DNA of 64,000 bases from Bradyrhizobium sp. NFR13 (GTDB taxonomy: Bacteria; Pseudomonadota; Alphaproteobacteria; Rhizobiales; Xanthobacteraceae): NCBI RefSeq assembly GCF_900114605.1, contig NZ_FOTP01000010.1, forward strand, positions 169,565 through 233,564. The letters run 5' to 3'. A program made the translations under genes and the position numbers. The notes under the pieces were generated by a model. The model saw only the letters and a program-made list of their open reading frames with translations. It was not told where the DNA came from and searched no databases. Numbering within the stretch: position 1 is the first letter of the stretch; each line of letters opens with the position of its first letter. This document shows positions 35,264 to 45,189 of this stretch, one piece after another.

Positions 35264-38227
35264 CTACTTCTGACCTTCGACCACCGAGAGAAACACCTGG
35301 CGCACGTCAGCCTGCGTCTCGCGGACGCGTGCTTGCAGCGAAGAGAAGTCCGGCTCGTTGCTCACGCGTGCGAGCATCCGTAGCAGATCTGTGCCTGCTG
35401 TCTCCGGCTTGAACTTGTCGCTCACGCATAGCCGCAACACCTGCGTAAGGTCGTGATAGAGCCGCACCGCCGGACGCAGCACATCGGCAGCAGACGGGGG
35501 CAGAACGCCCAGCCGCGCCGCATTCTCCAGCACCTGCTGGGTGCTGACGCTGAGGATTTCGGGCTTCTCTGCAGCATGCACCAGCTGCAGATATTGCGCG
35601 ATGAATTCGATATCGACCATGCCGCCCGCGGCATGTTTCAGATCCCAGATATCGTCCTCGCCCTTTTCTTCGGCGATGGCTTGACGCATTTCGGCAACGT
35701 CATTGGCGATGATCGTGGTGTCGCGCGGCCGTGTCAGCACGTCGCGAATGACCAGTTCGATCTTCTCGCGGAACGCGGGCGTCGCCGAAATCACCCGCGC
35801 GCGCGTCAGCGCCATATGCTCCCAGGTCCAGGCCTCGGTCTCCTGATATTCAGCGAAGGAGTCGATGCGCGACGCCAGCGGGCCTGCGCGGCCCGACGGG
35901 CGAAGCCGCATATCGACCTCATAGAGTACACCATAGTTGGTGCGCGTGGTGAAGGCGCTGATCAGGCGCTGCGTCAGCCGCGCGAAATATTGCGCGCCAT
36001 GCAGCGAACGCGGCCCGTCGGAATCCGGTGCTTCGTGATCGAAGTCATAGATCAGGATCAGATCGAGATCGGACGCCGCCGTCATCTCGCGGCTGCCCAG
36101 CTTGCCCATGGCCACGATGGCCGTCTGCTGGTCCTTGATGCGGCCGTGTTGCGCGACGAACTGATCGAGGACGAGCCCATGCAGCGTATGCGCGATGCCT
36201 TCAGCGACGTCGGCGAATGCAATCCCGGCCTGCTGCGCCGACACAGTGCCCGACAGGATGCGCGTGCCGATCAGGAACAAGCTTTCCTGCCCGAACAGCC
36301 TCAGACGATCGAGAAACTCTTCATAGGAATTGGCGTCTTCGAGCGTCGCCGCAAGGCGCGTGGACAGCTCGCGCTGATCCGGCATGGCGCCGAAGAAACG
36401 CGGATCGATGAGGCCGTCCATGATCTGCGGCTTTCGCGCCAGCATGTCGCCGAGACGCGGCGCCGCGCCGAGCACCAGCGCCACCAGAGCAACGAGATCA
36501 CGATTCTGGCTGAGCAGCGAAATCAGCCGGCCGCCACGCTGCAATGCCTGCAGAAAACGGTCGAACGCAACGACGGCCAGATCCGGTTCCTCGGCATCGG
36601 CCAGCCCGACGATCAGCGCAGGCACGAATTCCATGAATGCCTGCCGCGTACCCTCATATTTGAGCGCGCGATAGTCATCCGTCATCCAGTGCTGCACCGT
36701 CTCCGCCACCATAGCGGGCTTGCGGAATCCCAGCTTGGAGAAATGTTCAAGAAGCCGCTGGTCCGTTGCGCCTGCCTTGTAGTCGACAGCCGGAAGATGG
36801 GTGTTATCGGTGGGGTCCCCCTCGAAAAGGCGACCGTAGTGCCCCTGCACGCAGTTGAGATGCACCAGCAAATCGCGGGCAAAGGTCTCGCGGCTCTTAT
36901 AACCGAAGAAGCGTGCAAAGCGTTCCATGGCACCGACGTCATCGGGCAATGCATGCGTCTGCTCGTCTGCAATCATCTGCAGCCGATGCTCGACACGGCG
37001 CAGGAAATCATAAGCGAGCGTCAGCTCGTCGCGCGCTTCATGGGTAATCCAGTTACTGGCGGCGAGGACGTTCAGCGCCTCCAGCGTCGGCCGCACGCGC
37101 AGTTCGGGATGGCGGCCGCCGGCAATCAATTGCTGGGTCTGCGCGAAGAACTCGATTTCGCGGATGCCGCCACGCCCGACCTTGACGTTGTGGCCTTCGA
37201 CGGAGATTTCGTTCTGCCCGCGAAACGTCTGCATCTGCCGCTTCATGTCATGGACATCGGCAAGTGCTGCAAAATCCAGATGCTTGCGCCACACAAACGG
37301 CGCGATCTCGGCCAGCAAGGCCTCGCCGGCCTTGAGATCGCCGGCACAAGGCAGCGCCTTGATCATCGCCGCACGCTCCCACGTGCGGCCTTCGCGCTCG
37401 TAGTAATGCAGCGCCGACGCCGTCGACACGGCGACCGGCGTCGAGGCGGGATCGGGTCGCAGCCGCAGATCGACACGGAACACATAGCCGTCGCCGGTGC
37501 GCTGCTGCAGCAGCCGCGACACGCCCTGCGCAATGCGCACGAAGAATGAGTTCGGTTCGATATCCTCGGCCAGCGTATGGGTCTCGAGGTCGAAGAACAC
37601 GATCAGGTCGATGTCGCTGGAATAGTTCAGCTCGCCCGCACCCATCTTTCCCATGGCCAGCACGATCAGGCCGCTGCCCTGCTCCGGATTATCGGGGTCG
37701 GGCGGCAGGATGCGCTTGCGCGCCGCGTCCTGGCGCAGCAGATAGCGCAATGTCGTCTGGACGGAAGACACAGCGAGATCGGTCAGAGCTCGCGTGACGC
37801 GCATCACCGGCCAGACGCCACCGATATCGCACAGTGCAATCAACAAGGCCGCCTCGGACTTCATGCGACGCAGCAGATGCATGACATCGGGATCGCCACC
37901 AGCGGCAGCGACATTCGCCGAGGTCTCGGCGATCAGAGTGGCCAGATGCTGTTGAGGATCGCAATGCAGCAGCCGCAATGCACGAGCGGCATCGGCACGG
38001 ATCAGATCGAACAGATAGGGTGACGCCTCGGCAATGCCGAGCAGGATCGCCCTGGCATGCGGATATTGGTCTGTGATCGCGCGAAATGCGGCGGCATCGT
38101 CCGGCGCGAGATCGGCGAGCCATTCGCCGAAGCGCTGCTCGGCATCGGCGGGGGCGAACAGCTGCGGTCCGCTGACGAATTGCGCGGCCAGCGGGAGCTG
38201 GCCCTCGCCTGTTGCGGCTGAGGTCAT
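35264..38227 (-). CDS. glnE: Bifunctional glutamine synthetase adenylyltransferase / deadenylase
   Basis: A 987-residue enzyme that adenylylates and deadenylylates glutamine synthetase in response to PII protein, controlling nitrogen assimilation. Two nucleotidyltransferase domains are visible: the N-terminal one with GELNYSSDIDLIVFFD near 200 and the C-terminal one with GSREMTAASDLDLILIYDFD near 715. Each is followed by a helical GlnD-type linker domain. Length is normal. Its ATG overlaps the stop of the histidine kinase gene as ATGA, so it is translationally coupled to that kinase. No terminator was recognised downstream. Confidence 0.97.
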   Translation of the reverse strand: MTSAATGEGQLPLAAQFVSGPQLFAPADAEQRFGEWLADLAPDDAAAFRAITDQYPHARAILLGIAEASPYLFDLIRADAARALRLLHCDPQQHLATLIAETSANVAAAGGDPDVMHLLRRMKSEAALLIALCDIGGVWPVMRVTRALTDLAVSSVQTTLRYLLRQDAARKRILPPDPDNPEQGSGLIVLAMGKMGAGELNYSSDIDLIVFFDLETHTLAEDIEPNSFFVRIAQGVSRLLQQRTGDGYVFRVDLRLRPDPASTPVAVSTASALHYYEREGRTWERAAMIKALPCAGDLKAGEALLAEIAPFVWRKHLDFAALADVHDMKRQMQTFRGQNEISVEGHNVKVGRGGIREIEFFAQTQQLIAGGRHPELRVRPTLEALNVLAASNWITHEARDELTLAYDFLRRVEHRLQMIADEQTHALPDDVGAMERFARFFGYKSRETFARDLLVHLNCVQGHYGRLFEGDPTDNTHLPAVDYKAGATDQRLLEHFSKLGFRKPAMVAETVQHWMTDDYRALKYEGTRQAFMEFVPALIVGLADAEEPDLAVVAFDRFLQALQRGGRLISLLSQNRDLVALVALVLGAAPRLGDMLARKPQIMDGLIDPRFFGAMPDQRELSTRLAATLEDANSYEEFLDRLRLFGQESLFLIGTRILSGTVSAQQAGIAFADVAEGIAHTLHGLVLDQFVAQHGRIKDQQTAIVAMGKLGSREMTAASDLDLILIYDFDHEAPDSDGPRSLHGAQYFARLTQRLISAFTTRTNYGVLYEVDMRLRPSGRAGPLASRIDSFAEYQETEAWTWEHMALTRARVISATPAFREKIELVIRDVLTRPRDTTIIANDVAEMRQAIAEEKGEDDIWDLKHAAGGMVDIEFIAQYLQLVHAAEKPEILSVSTQQVLENAARLGVLPPSAADVLRPAVRLYHDLTQVLRLCVSDKFKPETAGTDLLRMLARVSNEPDFSSLQARVRETQADVRQVFLSVVEGQK

Positions 38228-39684
38228 GCCGACTTCTGTGGCACATTCCCCGTTTGACCCGCAAGGCCCTCGGCGGCCCCCGCCGGCAACGCCAGCGTGA
38301 CCCGCAATCCCGGGTGATTGTCGCCTAGCTGCAATTCCCCGCCATGCAGCGTGGCCACGGCCGATGCGAGACTGAGGCCGAGACCGGAACCCGGCAATGT
38401 GCGGCTCGCTTCCAGCCGCACGAAGCGCTCTACCGCATGTTTCCGGTCGGCTTCCGGGATGCCTGGCCCATGATCGGACACGCTGAGCAGCACCTGATCA
38501 CCCTCGCGCCGCGCCTCGATGACGATGTCCCTGGCGGCCGTGGCTTCGAAGCCATCGGTGTTCTCGTCCACGCTCTCGGGTTTGCCATATTTGATGGCGT
38601 TTTCAACGAGATTGGCGAGCGCCTGGCTTATCAGTTCGCGATTGCCGCGCAGTGGCGCAGCCGTGGTCTTGACGGTCAGCGTGAGATCGCTGTCTTCGGC
38701 TAGCGGTTCATAGAGCTCGTGGATGCCCTCGGCGACCTCGGCGGCATCGAAATTGTCCATATTGCCGCGCGCCTGCCCTGATTCAGCACGTGCGATCATC
38801 AGCAGCGCATTGAAAGTCCGGATCAGGCCATCGGATTCCTCGATGGTGCGTTCCAGCGCCGCACGATACTCGGCCTCGTTACTGGATCGCGCCAGCGCCT
38901 CCTCGGCCCGATTGCGCAGCCGCGTGAGCGGCGTCTTGAGGTCATGGGCGATGTTGTCCGAGACTTCCTTCAGCCCTGTCATCAGCGCTTCAATGCGCTC
39001 CAGCATGGCATTGAGATTTTCCGCGAGACGGTCGAGTTCGTCGCCGCTTCGTCCGACCGGCAGACGGCCGGAAAGATCACCCGCCATGATGCGCTGGGTG
39101 GTACCGGTCATCGCGTCGATCCGCCGCAGCACGCGGCTGGCGACGAAGATGCCACCGCCGAGTCCAAGAACGACGACGATCAACACCGACCACTTCGCGG
39201 CATCGCCGACGATGTCGAACAGGCGCCGGCGTTCTTCGAGATCATGCCCGATCAGCAGCCGGAAGCCGCTGCTCAATTGCGTCACCTTCACCAGCGCGCG
39301 ATGGTTGGACGAGTCGGGATCGTCGAGCCGGCGATAGCCGGTCTCGGACCATCCCGTGGTTGCCATCACGCCGGGCGCCAGTGAGGACACGTTACCGGCG
39401 ACGGATTGCCCCGCTGGCGTCGTGATCAGATACAGGTTGGCGCCAGGCCGCAGCGCCCGGTTCTCGATCGCAAAAACGATGCCGCGCAGGCCGCGCCGCC
39501 CGAACAGATCGCTTAGCTCGGTCATTTCGTCATTGACCGTGGTCGTGATCTGATCGTTGATCAGCCGGTGCGTATTCCAGGCGAAATAGCCTAGCAGCGA
39601 TGCCGCAAACAGCGCGAACAGCAGCAGATAGGCTAGCGTCAGCCGGAAGGCCGTCGTGCGAAACAGTTTACCGATAGCCGTCAC
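38224..39684 (-). CDS. HAMP-domain sensor histidine kinase
   Basis: A 486-residue membrane kinase. TM1 is at about 15-35, a periplasmic region follows, TM2 lies near 170-190 and then a HAMP domain. The phospho-acceptor His (about 248) is in DNIAHDLKTPLTRLRNRAEE. The ATPase boxes are NLVENAIKYGK, DHGPGIP and GSGLGLSLA. It is coupled to glnE by an ATGA overlap. The natural partner is the OmpR-type regulator at 42437-43117, which is now separated from it by two unrelated genes. Confidence 0.9.
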   Translation of the reverse strand: MTAIGKLFRTTAFRLTLAYLLLFALFAASLLGYFAWNTHRLINDQITTTVNDEMTELSDLFGRRGLRGIVFAIENRALRPGANLYLITTPAGQSVAGNVSSLAPGVMATTGWSETGYRRLDDPDSSNHRALVKVTQLSSGFRLLIGHDLEERRRLFDIVGDAAKWSVLIVVVLGLGGGIFVASRVLRRIDAMTGTTQRIMAGDLSGRLPVGRSGDELDRLAENLNAMLERIEALMTGLKEVSDNIAHDLKTPLTRLRNRAEEALARSSNEAEYRAALERTIEESDGLIRTFNALLMIARAESGQARGNMDNFDAAEVAEGIHELYEPLAEDSDLTLTVKTTAAPLRGNRELISQALANLVENAIKYGKPESVDENTDGFEATAARDIVIEARREGDQVLLSVSDHGPGIPEADRKHAVERFVRLEASRTLPGSGLGLSLASAVATLHGGELQLGDNHPGLRVTLALPAGAAEGLAGQTGNVPQKSA

Positions 39685-39826
39685 GGGTCACGCTCGGGAC
39701 GTGCGGAAATGGAAGGTTCTGGAATTCATCCCCTGTTCTAGCAGGCGCAAGCTGTAACAAACAGGGCGGGAATATGAGATGTTGGTAATGTCGCTGCGCT
39801 GCAGGAATTTTGTCTTTCAGCCAGGT

Positions 39827-41422
39827 TCATTCCGGAAGGCCGGCTTTTCGCAGGCCTTCCGATGCAAGTGCGAAGTCCTGCGGTCGCCGCACCAGCAACC
39901 AGTCGTCAATATTGCTGAGCCGCAATGTGGGATCGAGCCGGCGCACATGGCCCATCGCCTCACGCGCCTCTTCCATTCGCCCACCCAGAGCATGCGCGGC
40001 CGCCTGGAATGCGGCGACACGGAGAATGTTCGGCACCTCGCGCGACGCCTCCCGCAGGCAATCGAGCGCGGCATCAAAGCGTCGCGAATAGAGATGCGAC
40101 ATCGCGATTCCCGTATGCATCTGGAAAGTCTCGGGATCGAGCGGACTGAGCCGCATGGCGCGTGAAAAATAGGCGATGGCTTCGTCGTGCTCGCCGAGCG
40201 AAACGCGTTGATAGCCGCCGAGGTACCAGATCGTCGAAAGATTGGGATTGAGCACCAGCGCACGATCAACGTAAGCGACGCAGGTATGGAGGTCGCCGCC
40301 GAAATGCGGCCAGGCATGACCGCCGCGCGTCAGTGCCACGGCATCGTTCTTGCCAAGCGTCACAGCGCGCTCGGCAAGCCGCGCTGCTTCCTGACCATCG
40401 ACGACGCGATTGCCGAGCCAGCGGTTCATCTTGCGCCAGTAGAAGCATCCCGCGGCCATCCCATAGGCCGCAGCGAAGTCGGGATCGAGCTCGATGGCTT
40501 TGTAGAAATTCGCCAATGCCGTATCGATCCCATCGCGCGTCGACAGATGAAAATTCGCCAGTCCGCGCAGGTAGTAATCATAGGCGTCGAGGCTTTCGGT
40601 CGGCTTCCGCTTGGCGCGTTCGATTTCCGCAAATTCAAGCTGCGGCGCGATGGCGCCCACGACGCTTTCCGTGACCTGGTCCTGCAGATCGAAGATGTCA
40701 TCAACGACACTCTCGAAGCGCTCACCCCACAGATGCATGCCCGTGGTGGTATCGACGAGCTGCCCGGTAATGCGCACGCGATTCGCCACGCGGCGCACGC
40801 TGCCTTCCAGCACATAGCGCACGCCAAGTTCGCGCCCGACCTGGCGGACGTCCACGGCACGACCTCTATAGGTGAAACTGGAATTGCGGGCGATGACGAA
40901 CAGCCAGCGAAGTCGCGACAGCGCGAGGATGATATCCTCGACCATGCCATCGACGAAATAATCCTGCTGCGGATCGCCGCTGAGATTGAGGAACGGCAGC
41001 ACTGCGATCGACGGCCGATCGGGCAGCGCCAGCGCAGCGTCCTGGTTCGCCGTCGATGTGGCGTGATCGGCAACCGCCGCGTCAGACCGCGCGGGCATTG
41101 CCGTCTCGGTCACATCGCCGACGAAACGAAAGCCCTTGCGCGCCACGGTCTTCAGCAGCCGCTGTTCATCGCCGCTATCGCCCAGCGCCTTGCGTACCGC
41201 ATTGATGTGACTGGCCAGCGTCGACTCCGAGACGATCCGTCCCGCCCACACGGCATCGAGAAGGGCATCCTTGCTGACGACGTGGTCGCGGTTCTGCACC
41301 AGATGCAGCAGCAGGTCGAAAGCCTGCGGCGTAATCGCCACCTTGTCACTGCCATGCGACAGCTCTCTGCGGTCGGGGTCGAGGACATAGCCTGCGAACA
41401 GATACGACACTCGGCGCTCCAT
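39827..41422 (-). CDS. Winged-helix domain / TPR repeat regulatory protein (CadC-like, cytoplasmic)
   Basis: A protein of about 531 residues. The N-terminal OmpR/PhoB-type winged helix (about 1-100) includes ITPQAFDLLLHLVQNRDHVVSKDALLDAVW. A middle domain (about 125-260) has PSIAVLPFLNLSGDPQQDYFVDGMVEDI and VLEGSVRRV, as in class III adenylate-cyclase-associated TPR regulators. The C-terminal part is tetratricopeptide repeats (for example AIELDPDFAAAYGMAAG). No membrane segment is visible. The start at 41422 opens with MERRVSYLFAGY, typical for the family; the frame is open further upstream. It is divergent from an NmrA-like oxidoreductase gene and may control it. Confidence 0.85.
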   Translation of the reverse strand: MERRVSYLFAGYVLDPDRRELSHGSDKVAITPQAFDLLLHLVQNRDHVVSKDALLDAVWAGRIVSESTLASHINAVRKALGDSGDEQRLLKTVARKGFRFVGDVTETAMPARSDAAVADHATSTANQDAALALPDRPSIAVLPFLNLSGDPQQDYFVDGMVEDIILALSRLRWLFVIARNSSFTYRGRAVDVRQVGRELGVRYVLEGSVRRVANRVRITGQLVDTTTGMHLWGERFESVVDDIFDLQDQVTESVVGAIAPQLEFAEIERAKRKPTESLDAYDYYLRGLANFHLSTRDGIDTALANFYKAIELDPDFAAAYGMAAGCFYWRKMNRWLGNRVVDGQEAARLAERAVTLGKNDAVALTRGGHAWPHFGGDLHTCVAYVDRALVLNPNLSTIWYLGGYQRVSLGEHDEAIAYFSRAMRLSPLDPETFQMHTGIAMSHLYSRRFDAALDCLREASREVPNILRVAAFQAAAHALGGRMEEAREAMGHVRRLDPTLRLSNIDDWLLVRRPQDFALASEGLRKAGLPE

Positions 41423-41659
41423 GATTGCCTGCGTTTTCGGCCGGCGGCAATGAACCGTCAAGGCCTTCAGGAGGCAACGGAATCGACCCCACAAGCTGGC
41501 CTGTCGCGCGTCATCGGCGGTGACGTGCCAGCTGCCCTCTTCTGAACGAACATCCAAGCGAAACTCAAGAGAAAACGAAGGTTGCGGCAAAGTCTTCCTG
41601 TGCGCCGCAGCGCATGGTTCGCCTACACGATCGTCACCGTGTGAAAGGGAGGAAATATC

Positions 41660-42400
41660 ATGAAAATCGTCGTCATCGGAGGTAGCGGCCTCATCGGTAC
41701 GCAGGTCGTAAGCGGCTTGAGGAAGCTGGGCCACAAGGTCTTCGCGGCCTCGCCGTCGACGGGCGTCAACACCCTGACGCGGGAAGGACTGGCCGAGGCC
41801 ATGTCCGGGACAAACATCGTCATCGACGTGGCGAATTCACCATCATTCGAGGACGGGCCGGTGATGGAATTCTTCCAGACATCAAGCCGCAACCTGCTCG
41901 CGGCGGAAAAGGCCGCAGGCGTCCAGCATCATCTGGCCCTGTCCGTGGTCGGGACCGAGCGCCTTCAGGCCAGCGGCTACTTCCGTGCCAAGCTGGCCCA
42001 GGAGGATCTCATCAAGGCGTCCGGAATGCCGTACACAATCCTGCGGGCGACGCAGTTCTACGAATTCATCCCTGCCATCGTGCAAGGCGGAGTGGACGGC
42101 AACGTGGTCCGTCTGGCGCCGGCCCTGATCCAGCCCATCGCATCTGCGGACGTGGCAGCCGCCATGGTGGACCTGTCACAGGCCGCGCCAGTGAACGGCA
42201 TCGTTGAGGTGGCCGGGCCCGATCCGCTCCCGATCGATGCACTCGGGCGCAAATATCTGACGACAAAGCAGGACCCTCGCCAAGTCATCGCCGACATCCA
42301 TGTCGGCTACTTCGGCACGCCGATCAATGATCGCTCCCTGACGCCCGATGCCGGCGCACGCATCGGAGCGATCCGTCTCGACGACTGGCTCAAGGGCTGA
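41660..42400 (+). CDS. NAD(P)-binding SDR / NmrA-like oxidoreductase
   Basis: A 246-residue atypical short-chain dehydrogenase. The nucleotide-binding motif GGSGLIG is at residues 7-13 right at the N-terminus. SVVGTERL and YFRAKLAQEDLIKASGMPYTILRATQF follow the NmrA/SDR_a5 pattern, with Y-x3-K reduced to YFRAK. Such proteins often sense NADP(H) redox state or reduce quinones. GAAAGGGAGGAAATATC precedes the ATG. It is transcribed away from the winged-helix-TPR gene over a 237-bp region and interrupts the response regulator-kinase string. Confidence 0.85.
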   Translation: MKIVVIGGSGLIGTQVVSGLRKLGHKVFAASPSTGVNTLTREGLAEAMSGTNIVIDVANSPSFEDGPVMEFFQTSSRNLLAAEKAAGVQHHLALSVVGTERLQASGYFRAKLAQEDLIKASGMPYTILRATQFYEFIPAIVQGGVDGNVVRLAPALIQPIASADVAAAMVDLSQAAPVNGIVEVAGPDPLPIDALGRKYLTTKQDPRQVIADIHVGYFGTPINDRSLTPDAGARIGAIRLDDWLKG

Positions 42401-42436
42401 TCCCGCGATAGCGGCGGGGACGAAACGCCTCGCCGC

Positions 42437-43117
42437 TTACTTCATGCCGTCGCGGACCATATAGCCCGCGCCGCGAATGGTGTGCAGCAGCGGACGATCA
42501 AAACCCTTGTCGATCTTCGAGCGCAGGCGCGAGATATGGACATCGATCACGTTGGTTTGCGGATCGAAGTGATAATCCCAGACGTTTTCCAGCAGCATGG
42601 TGCGGGTCACCACCTGCCCAGCATGTTTCATGAGATATTCGAGCAGCCGGAATTCGCGGGGCTGCAGGATCAGTTCCTGGCCGCCGCGCGTCACGCCGTG
42701 CGACAGCCGGTCGAGTTCGAGATCTCCGACGCGATAGGTGGTTTCTTCGGCGGGACCGCCCTGGCGGCGCGACAGCACTTCGACGCGCGCGAGCAGCTCG
42801 GCGAATGAATAAGGCTTCGGCAGATAATCGTCGCCGCCGGCGCGCAGGCCCTTGATGCGGTCGTCGACCTGGCCCAGCGCCGACAGGATCAGTGCCGGCG
42901 TCCGGTTACCCTTGTCGCGCAGGCCGCCGATGACGGAGAGTCCATCGCGCTTCGGCAACATGCGGTCGACCACCAGCACGTCGTAATCGCCGGAATCGGC
43001 AAGCGCGAAACCTTCCTCGCCATCGCTGGCGTGATCCGCGACATGGCCGACCTCACGGAAAGCCTTGACCAGATAGTCGGCGGATTCGCGGTCGTCTTCG
43101 ATGATGAGCAGACGCAT
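42437..43117 (-). CDS. OmpR-family two-component response regulator
   Basis: A 226-residue regulator. The receiver domain has acidic residues Asp8/Asp9, phospho-acceptor Asp51 and Lys101. The C-terminal winged helix has EFRLLEYLMKHAGQVVTRTMLLENVWDYHFDPQTNVIDVHISRLR, the OmpR/PhoB type. The start at 43117 gives the canonical MRLLIIEDD opening; the open frame extends 23 codons upstream, and neither start has a strong ribosome site. It lies downstream of degP and presumably pairs with the kinase at 38224-39684. Confidence 0.88.
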   Translation of the reverse strand: MRLLIIEDDRESADYLVKAFREVGHVADHASDGEEGFALADSGDYDVLVVDRMLPKRDGLSVIGGLRDKGNRTPALILSALGQVDDRIKGLRAGGDDYLPKPYSFAELLARVEVLSRRQGGPAEETTYRVGDLELDRLSHGVTRGGQELILQPREFRLLEYLMKHAGQVVTRTMLLENVWDYHFDPQTNVIDVHISRLRSKIDKGFDRPLLHTIRGAGYMVRDGMK

Positions 43118-43233
43118 CTGGGGATCGGATTCGCTGTGGATCTTGTGAGTCTCGGTCACCATGGCGCGCACCGGGCTTTCATGCAAGGCGGCGGAATGCC
43201 CGCCGGTTATCCTTTGGGGCAGAAAGAAGAATA

Positions 43234-43263
43234 GGCGGTGAAGCTGGGGGAAACTTCACCGCC
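43234..43263 (-). terminator. Hairpin between degP and the response regulator gene
   Basis: GGCGGTGAAG (43234-43243) and CTTCACCGCC (43254-43263) are perfect 10-base arms around a 10-base loop. On the minus strand the tail TATTCTTCTTTC is T-rich. It may end or attenuate the degP transcript before the response regulator gene, 117 bases further on. Confidence 0.5.
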
Positions 43264-43407
43264 CATTAGCCTTTCAACGGAAGGGGGCTGTTTTCCATCG
43301 AAAGGAAGCAGTGGGAGCGAGTTTGTGGCTCGCCCCCTGGAAAGAGCCGTCAGCGGGGGCGACTATGCCGGCGACACTCTCCGTTCATGTGCGGTGATCA
43401 GCCGTTA

Positions 43408-45000
43408 TCAGCTCTTGGCGAGAGGAACGGCGACGAACTTCGAGGAGCCGTTCGAACGAACCCTGATCAGCACGCTGTTCTTGTTGTCGTTGTGCGCGGC
43501 GACAATCGCCTCGCGCACATCGCCGGGATTGGTCACGCTCTTGCCGGCGACTTCGAGAATGACGTCGCCTTCCTTGAAGCCACGCTCGGCAGCGGCGCTC
43601 TTCGGATCGACGCCAGTCACGACGACACCATCCTTGCCGGCACCGGCGACACTGCTCGCGGGCGAGACCGTGAGGCCAAGCCGAGGCACGTCGCTGCCGC
43701 GCGACGACGATCCCTTGTCACCGCCGTCGATGTCGGCCTTCGCCTCAATCGTGTTCGGCAGCTGGCCGAGGGTCATGGACAGAACCTTATCCTCACCCTT
43801 GTGCAGCACGTTGATCTTCACCGTGTTGCCCGGCGCGAAGCCGCCAATGGTGCGGGCGAGTTCGCGTGCATCCTTGACCGGCGTGCCATTCACCGCGGTG
43901 ATGACGTCACCCGACTTGATGCCGGCCTTGGCTGCCGGACCATCGGCCTGCGGCTCGGCAACAAGTGCGCCTTCCGCCTTCTTCAGGCCGAGACTGTCGG
44001 CGATATCCTGGGTCACCGGCTGAATCTGCACGCCGATCCAGCCACGCGAGACCGAACCCTTGTCCTTCAGCTGTGCAACGACCTGCTTCACCGTCGAAGC
44101 CGGGATCGAGAACGCGATGCCGACGCTGCCGCCGGACGGCGAATAGATCGCGGTATTGACGCCCATCACCTCACCCGAGGTATCGAAAGCCGGACCACCC
44201 GAATTGCCCTTGTTCACGGGCGCATCGATCTGGATGAAATCGTCATAGGGACCGCTGCCGATGTCACGGCCCGAGGCCGAAACGATACCTGCGGTCACGG
44301 TGCCGCCGAGGCCGAACGGATTGCCGACGGCCAACACCCAGTCGCCGATCCGCGGCTTGCCTTCAGCAAGCTTGGCGAACGGGAAGTCGGTGCGGCCCTC
44401 GACCTTGATCAGCGCCAGATCGGTACGCGGATCGGTGCCGATCACCTTGGCCGAATAGGTCTTGCCGTCATCGGTATTGACCTCGACCTTGTCGGCGCCA
44501 TCGACCACGTGATTGTTCGTCACGGCGAAACCGTCAGCCGAGATGAAGAAGCCCGAGCCCTGACCGCTCACGACGCCGCGGCCGCCGCGCGGACCGCCAC
44601 GCATGCCCGGCGGCATGCCGTCCTGGCCAAAGCGCTTGAAGAAGCGCTCCATCGGAGAGCCCGGCTGGAACGGCGAGTCGCCGTTATTGTCGTCATCCTT
44701 CGATGCGACCTTCTCCTTCATGTTCACCTTGACCGAGATCACCGACGGCTTCACGCGCTCGACAATGTCGGCAAAGCCGACCGGCTGCGCGGCCTGCGAC
44801 TTCACCGACTTGTCGACCTGCGCATGCGCAGTGGTGGTGAAGATATTGACCGGGTCATTGGAGGGCGACAGGCCATAAGCGGCAACACCAAGGCCGGCAA
44901 CGACCGACGCCATCAGCGCGAATTTACGCGCAGAGAACAGCGAGCGGCGGGACGCCTTGTAGGACGGCAGTTCGGAAAAATCGTTGGGGCGGTCGGACAT
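43408..45000 (-). CDS. degP: Do-family periplasmic serine endopeptidase (DegP/MucD)
   Basis: A 530-residue trypsin-like protease/chaperone of envelope protein quality control. One N-terminal membrane segment or uncleaved signal is at about 27-44. The catalytic triad is His164 (TNNHVVDGAD), Asp194 (DPRTDLALIK) and Ser267 (GNSGGPAFD). Two PDZ domains follow (about 295-390 and 430-525). A glycine/methionine-rich stretch lies near 125-145. It is located upstream of a two-component regulator gene, the arrangement known from rhizobia where cyc genes, degP, the two-component pair and glnE are linked (recalled). Confidence 0.93.
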   Translation of the reverse strand: MSDRPNDFSELPSYKASRRSLFSARKFALMASVVAGLGVAAYGLSPSNDPVNIFTTTAHAQVDKSVKSQAAQPVGFADIVERVKPSVISVKVNMKEKVASKDDDNNGDSPFQPGSPMERFFKRFGQDGMPPGMRGGPRGGRGVVSGQGSGFFISADGFAVTNNHVVDGADKVEVNTDDGKTYSAKVIGTDPRTDLALIKVEGRTDFPFAKLAEGKPRIGDWVLAVGNPFGLGGTVTAGIVSASGRDIGSGPYDDFIQIDAPVNKGNSGGPAFDTSGEVMGVNTAIYSPSGGSVGIAFSIPASTVKQVVAQLKDKGSVSRGWIGVQIQPVTQDIADSLGLKKAEGALVAEPQADGPAAKAGIKSGDVITAVNGTPVKDARELARTIGGFAPGNTVKINVLHKGEDKVLSMTLGQLPNTIEAKADIDGGDKGSSSRGSDVPRLGLTVSPASSVAGAGKDGVVVTGVDPKSAAAERGFKEGDVILEVAGKSVTNPGDVREAIVAAHNDNKNSVLIRVRSNGSSKFVAVPLAKS

Positions 45001-45189
45001 CGAGAAAATCTCCAGAGCAACGGCGCAGGGGGCAAGGCGCCTTGTGTGATCTGAAGATGGAGGTTCCCACCTTACCGCGGGCTGGCAGGGGAATTAAGGT
45101 TTGGTAATCTGGAGGATGCAGGTGTGGCGGGGTGACGCAGGAAAAAACGCGCCTGAATCACCCCGATATCGGCAGATACAGCGGCGGTA

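Noticed and set aside
35453..37549. A 698-codon open frame antisense to glnE
   Set aside because: Complement of a certain gene, with biased residue content and no recognisable domain.
43387..45054. A 555-codon open frame antisense to degP
   Set aside because: Covers the protease gene on the other strand; low-complexity His/Asp/Arg-rich translation without motifs.
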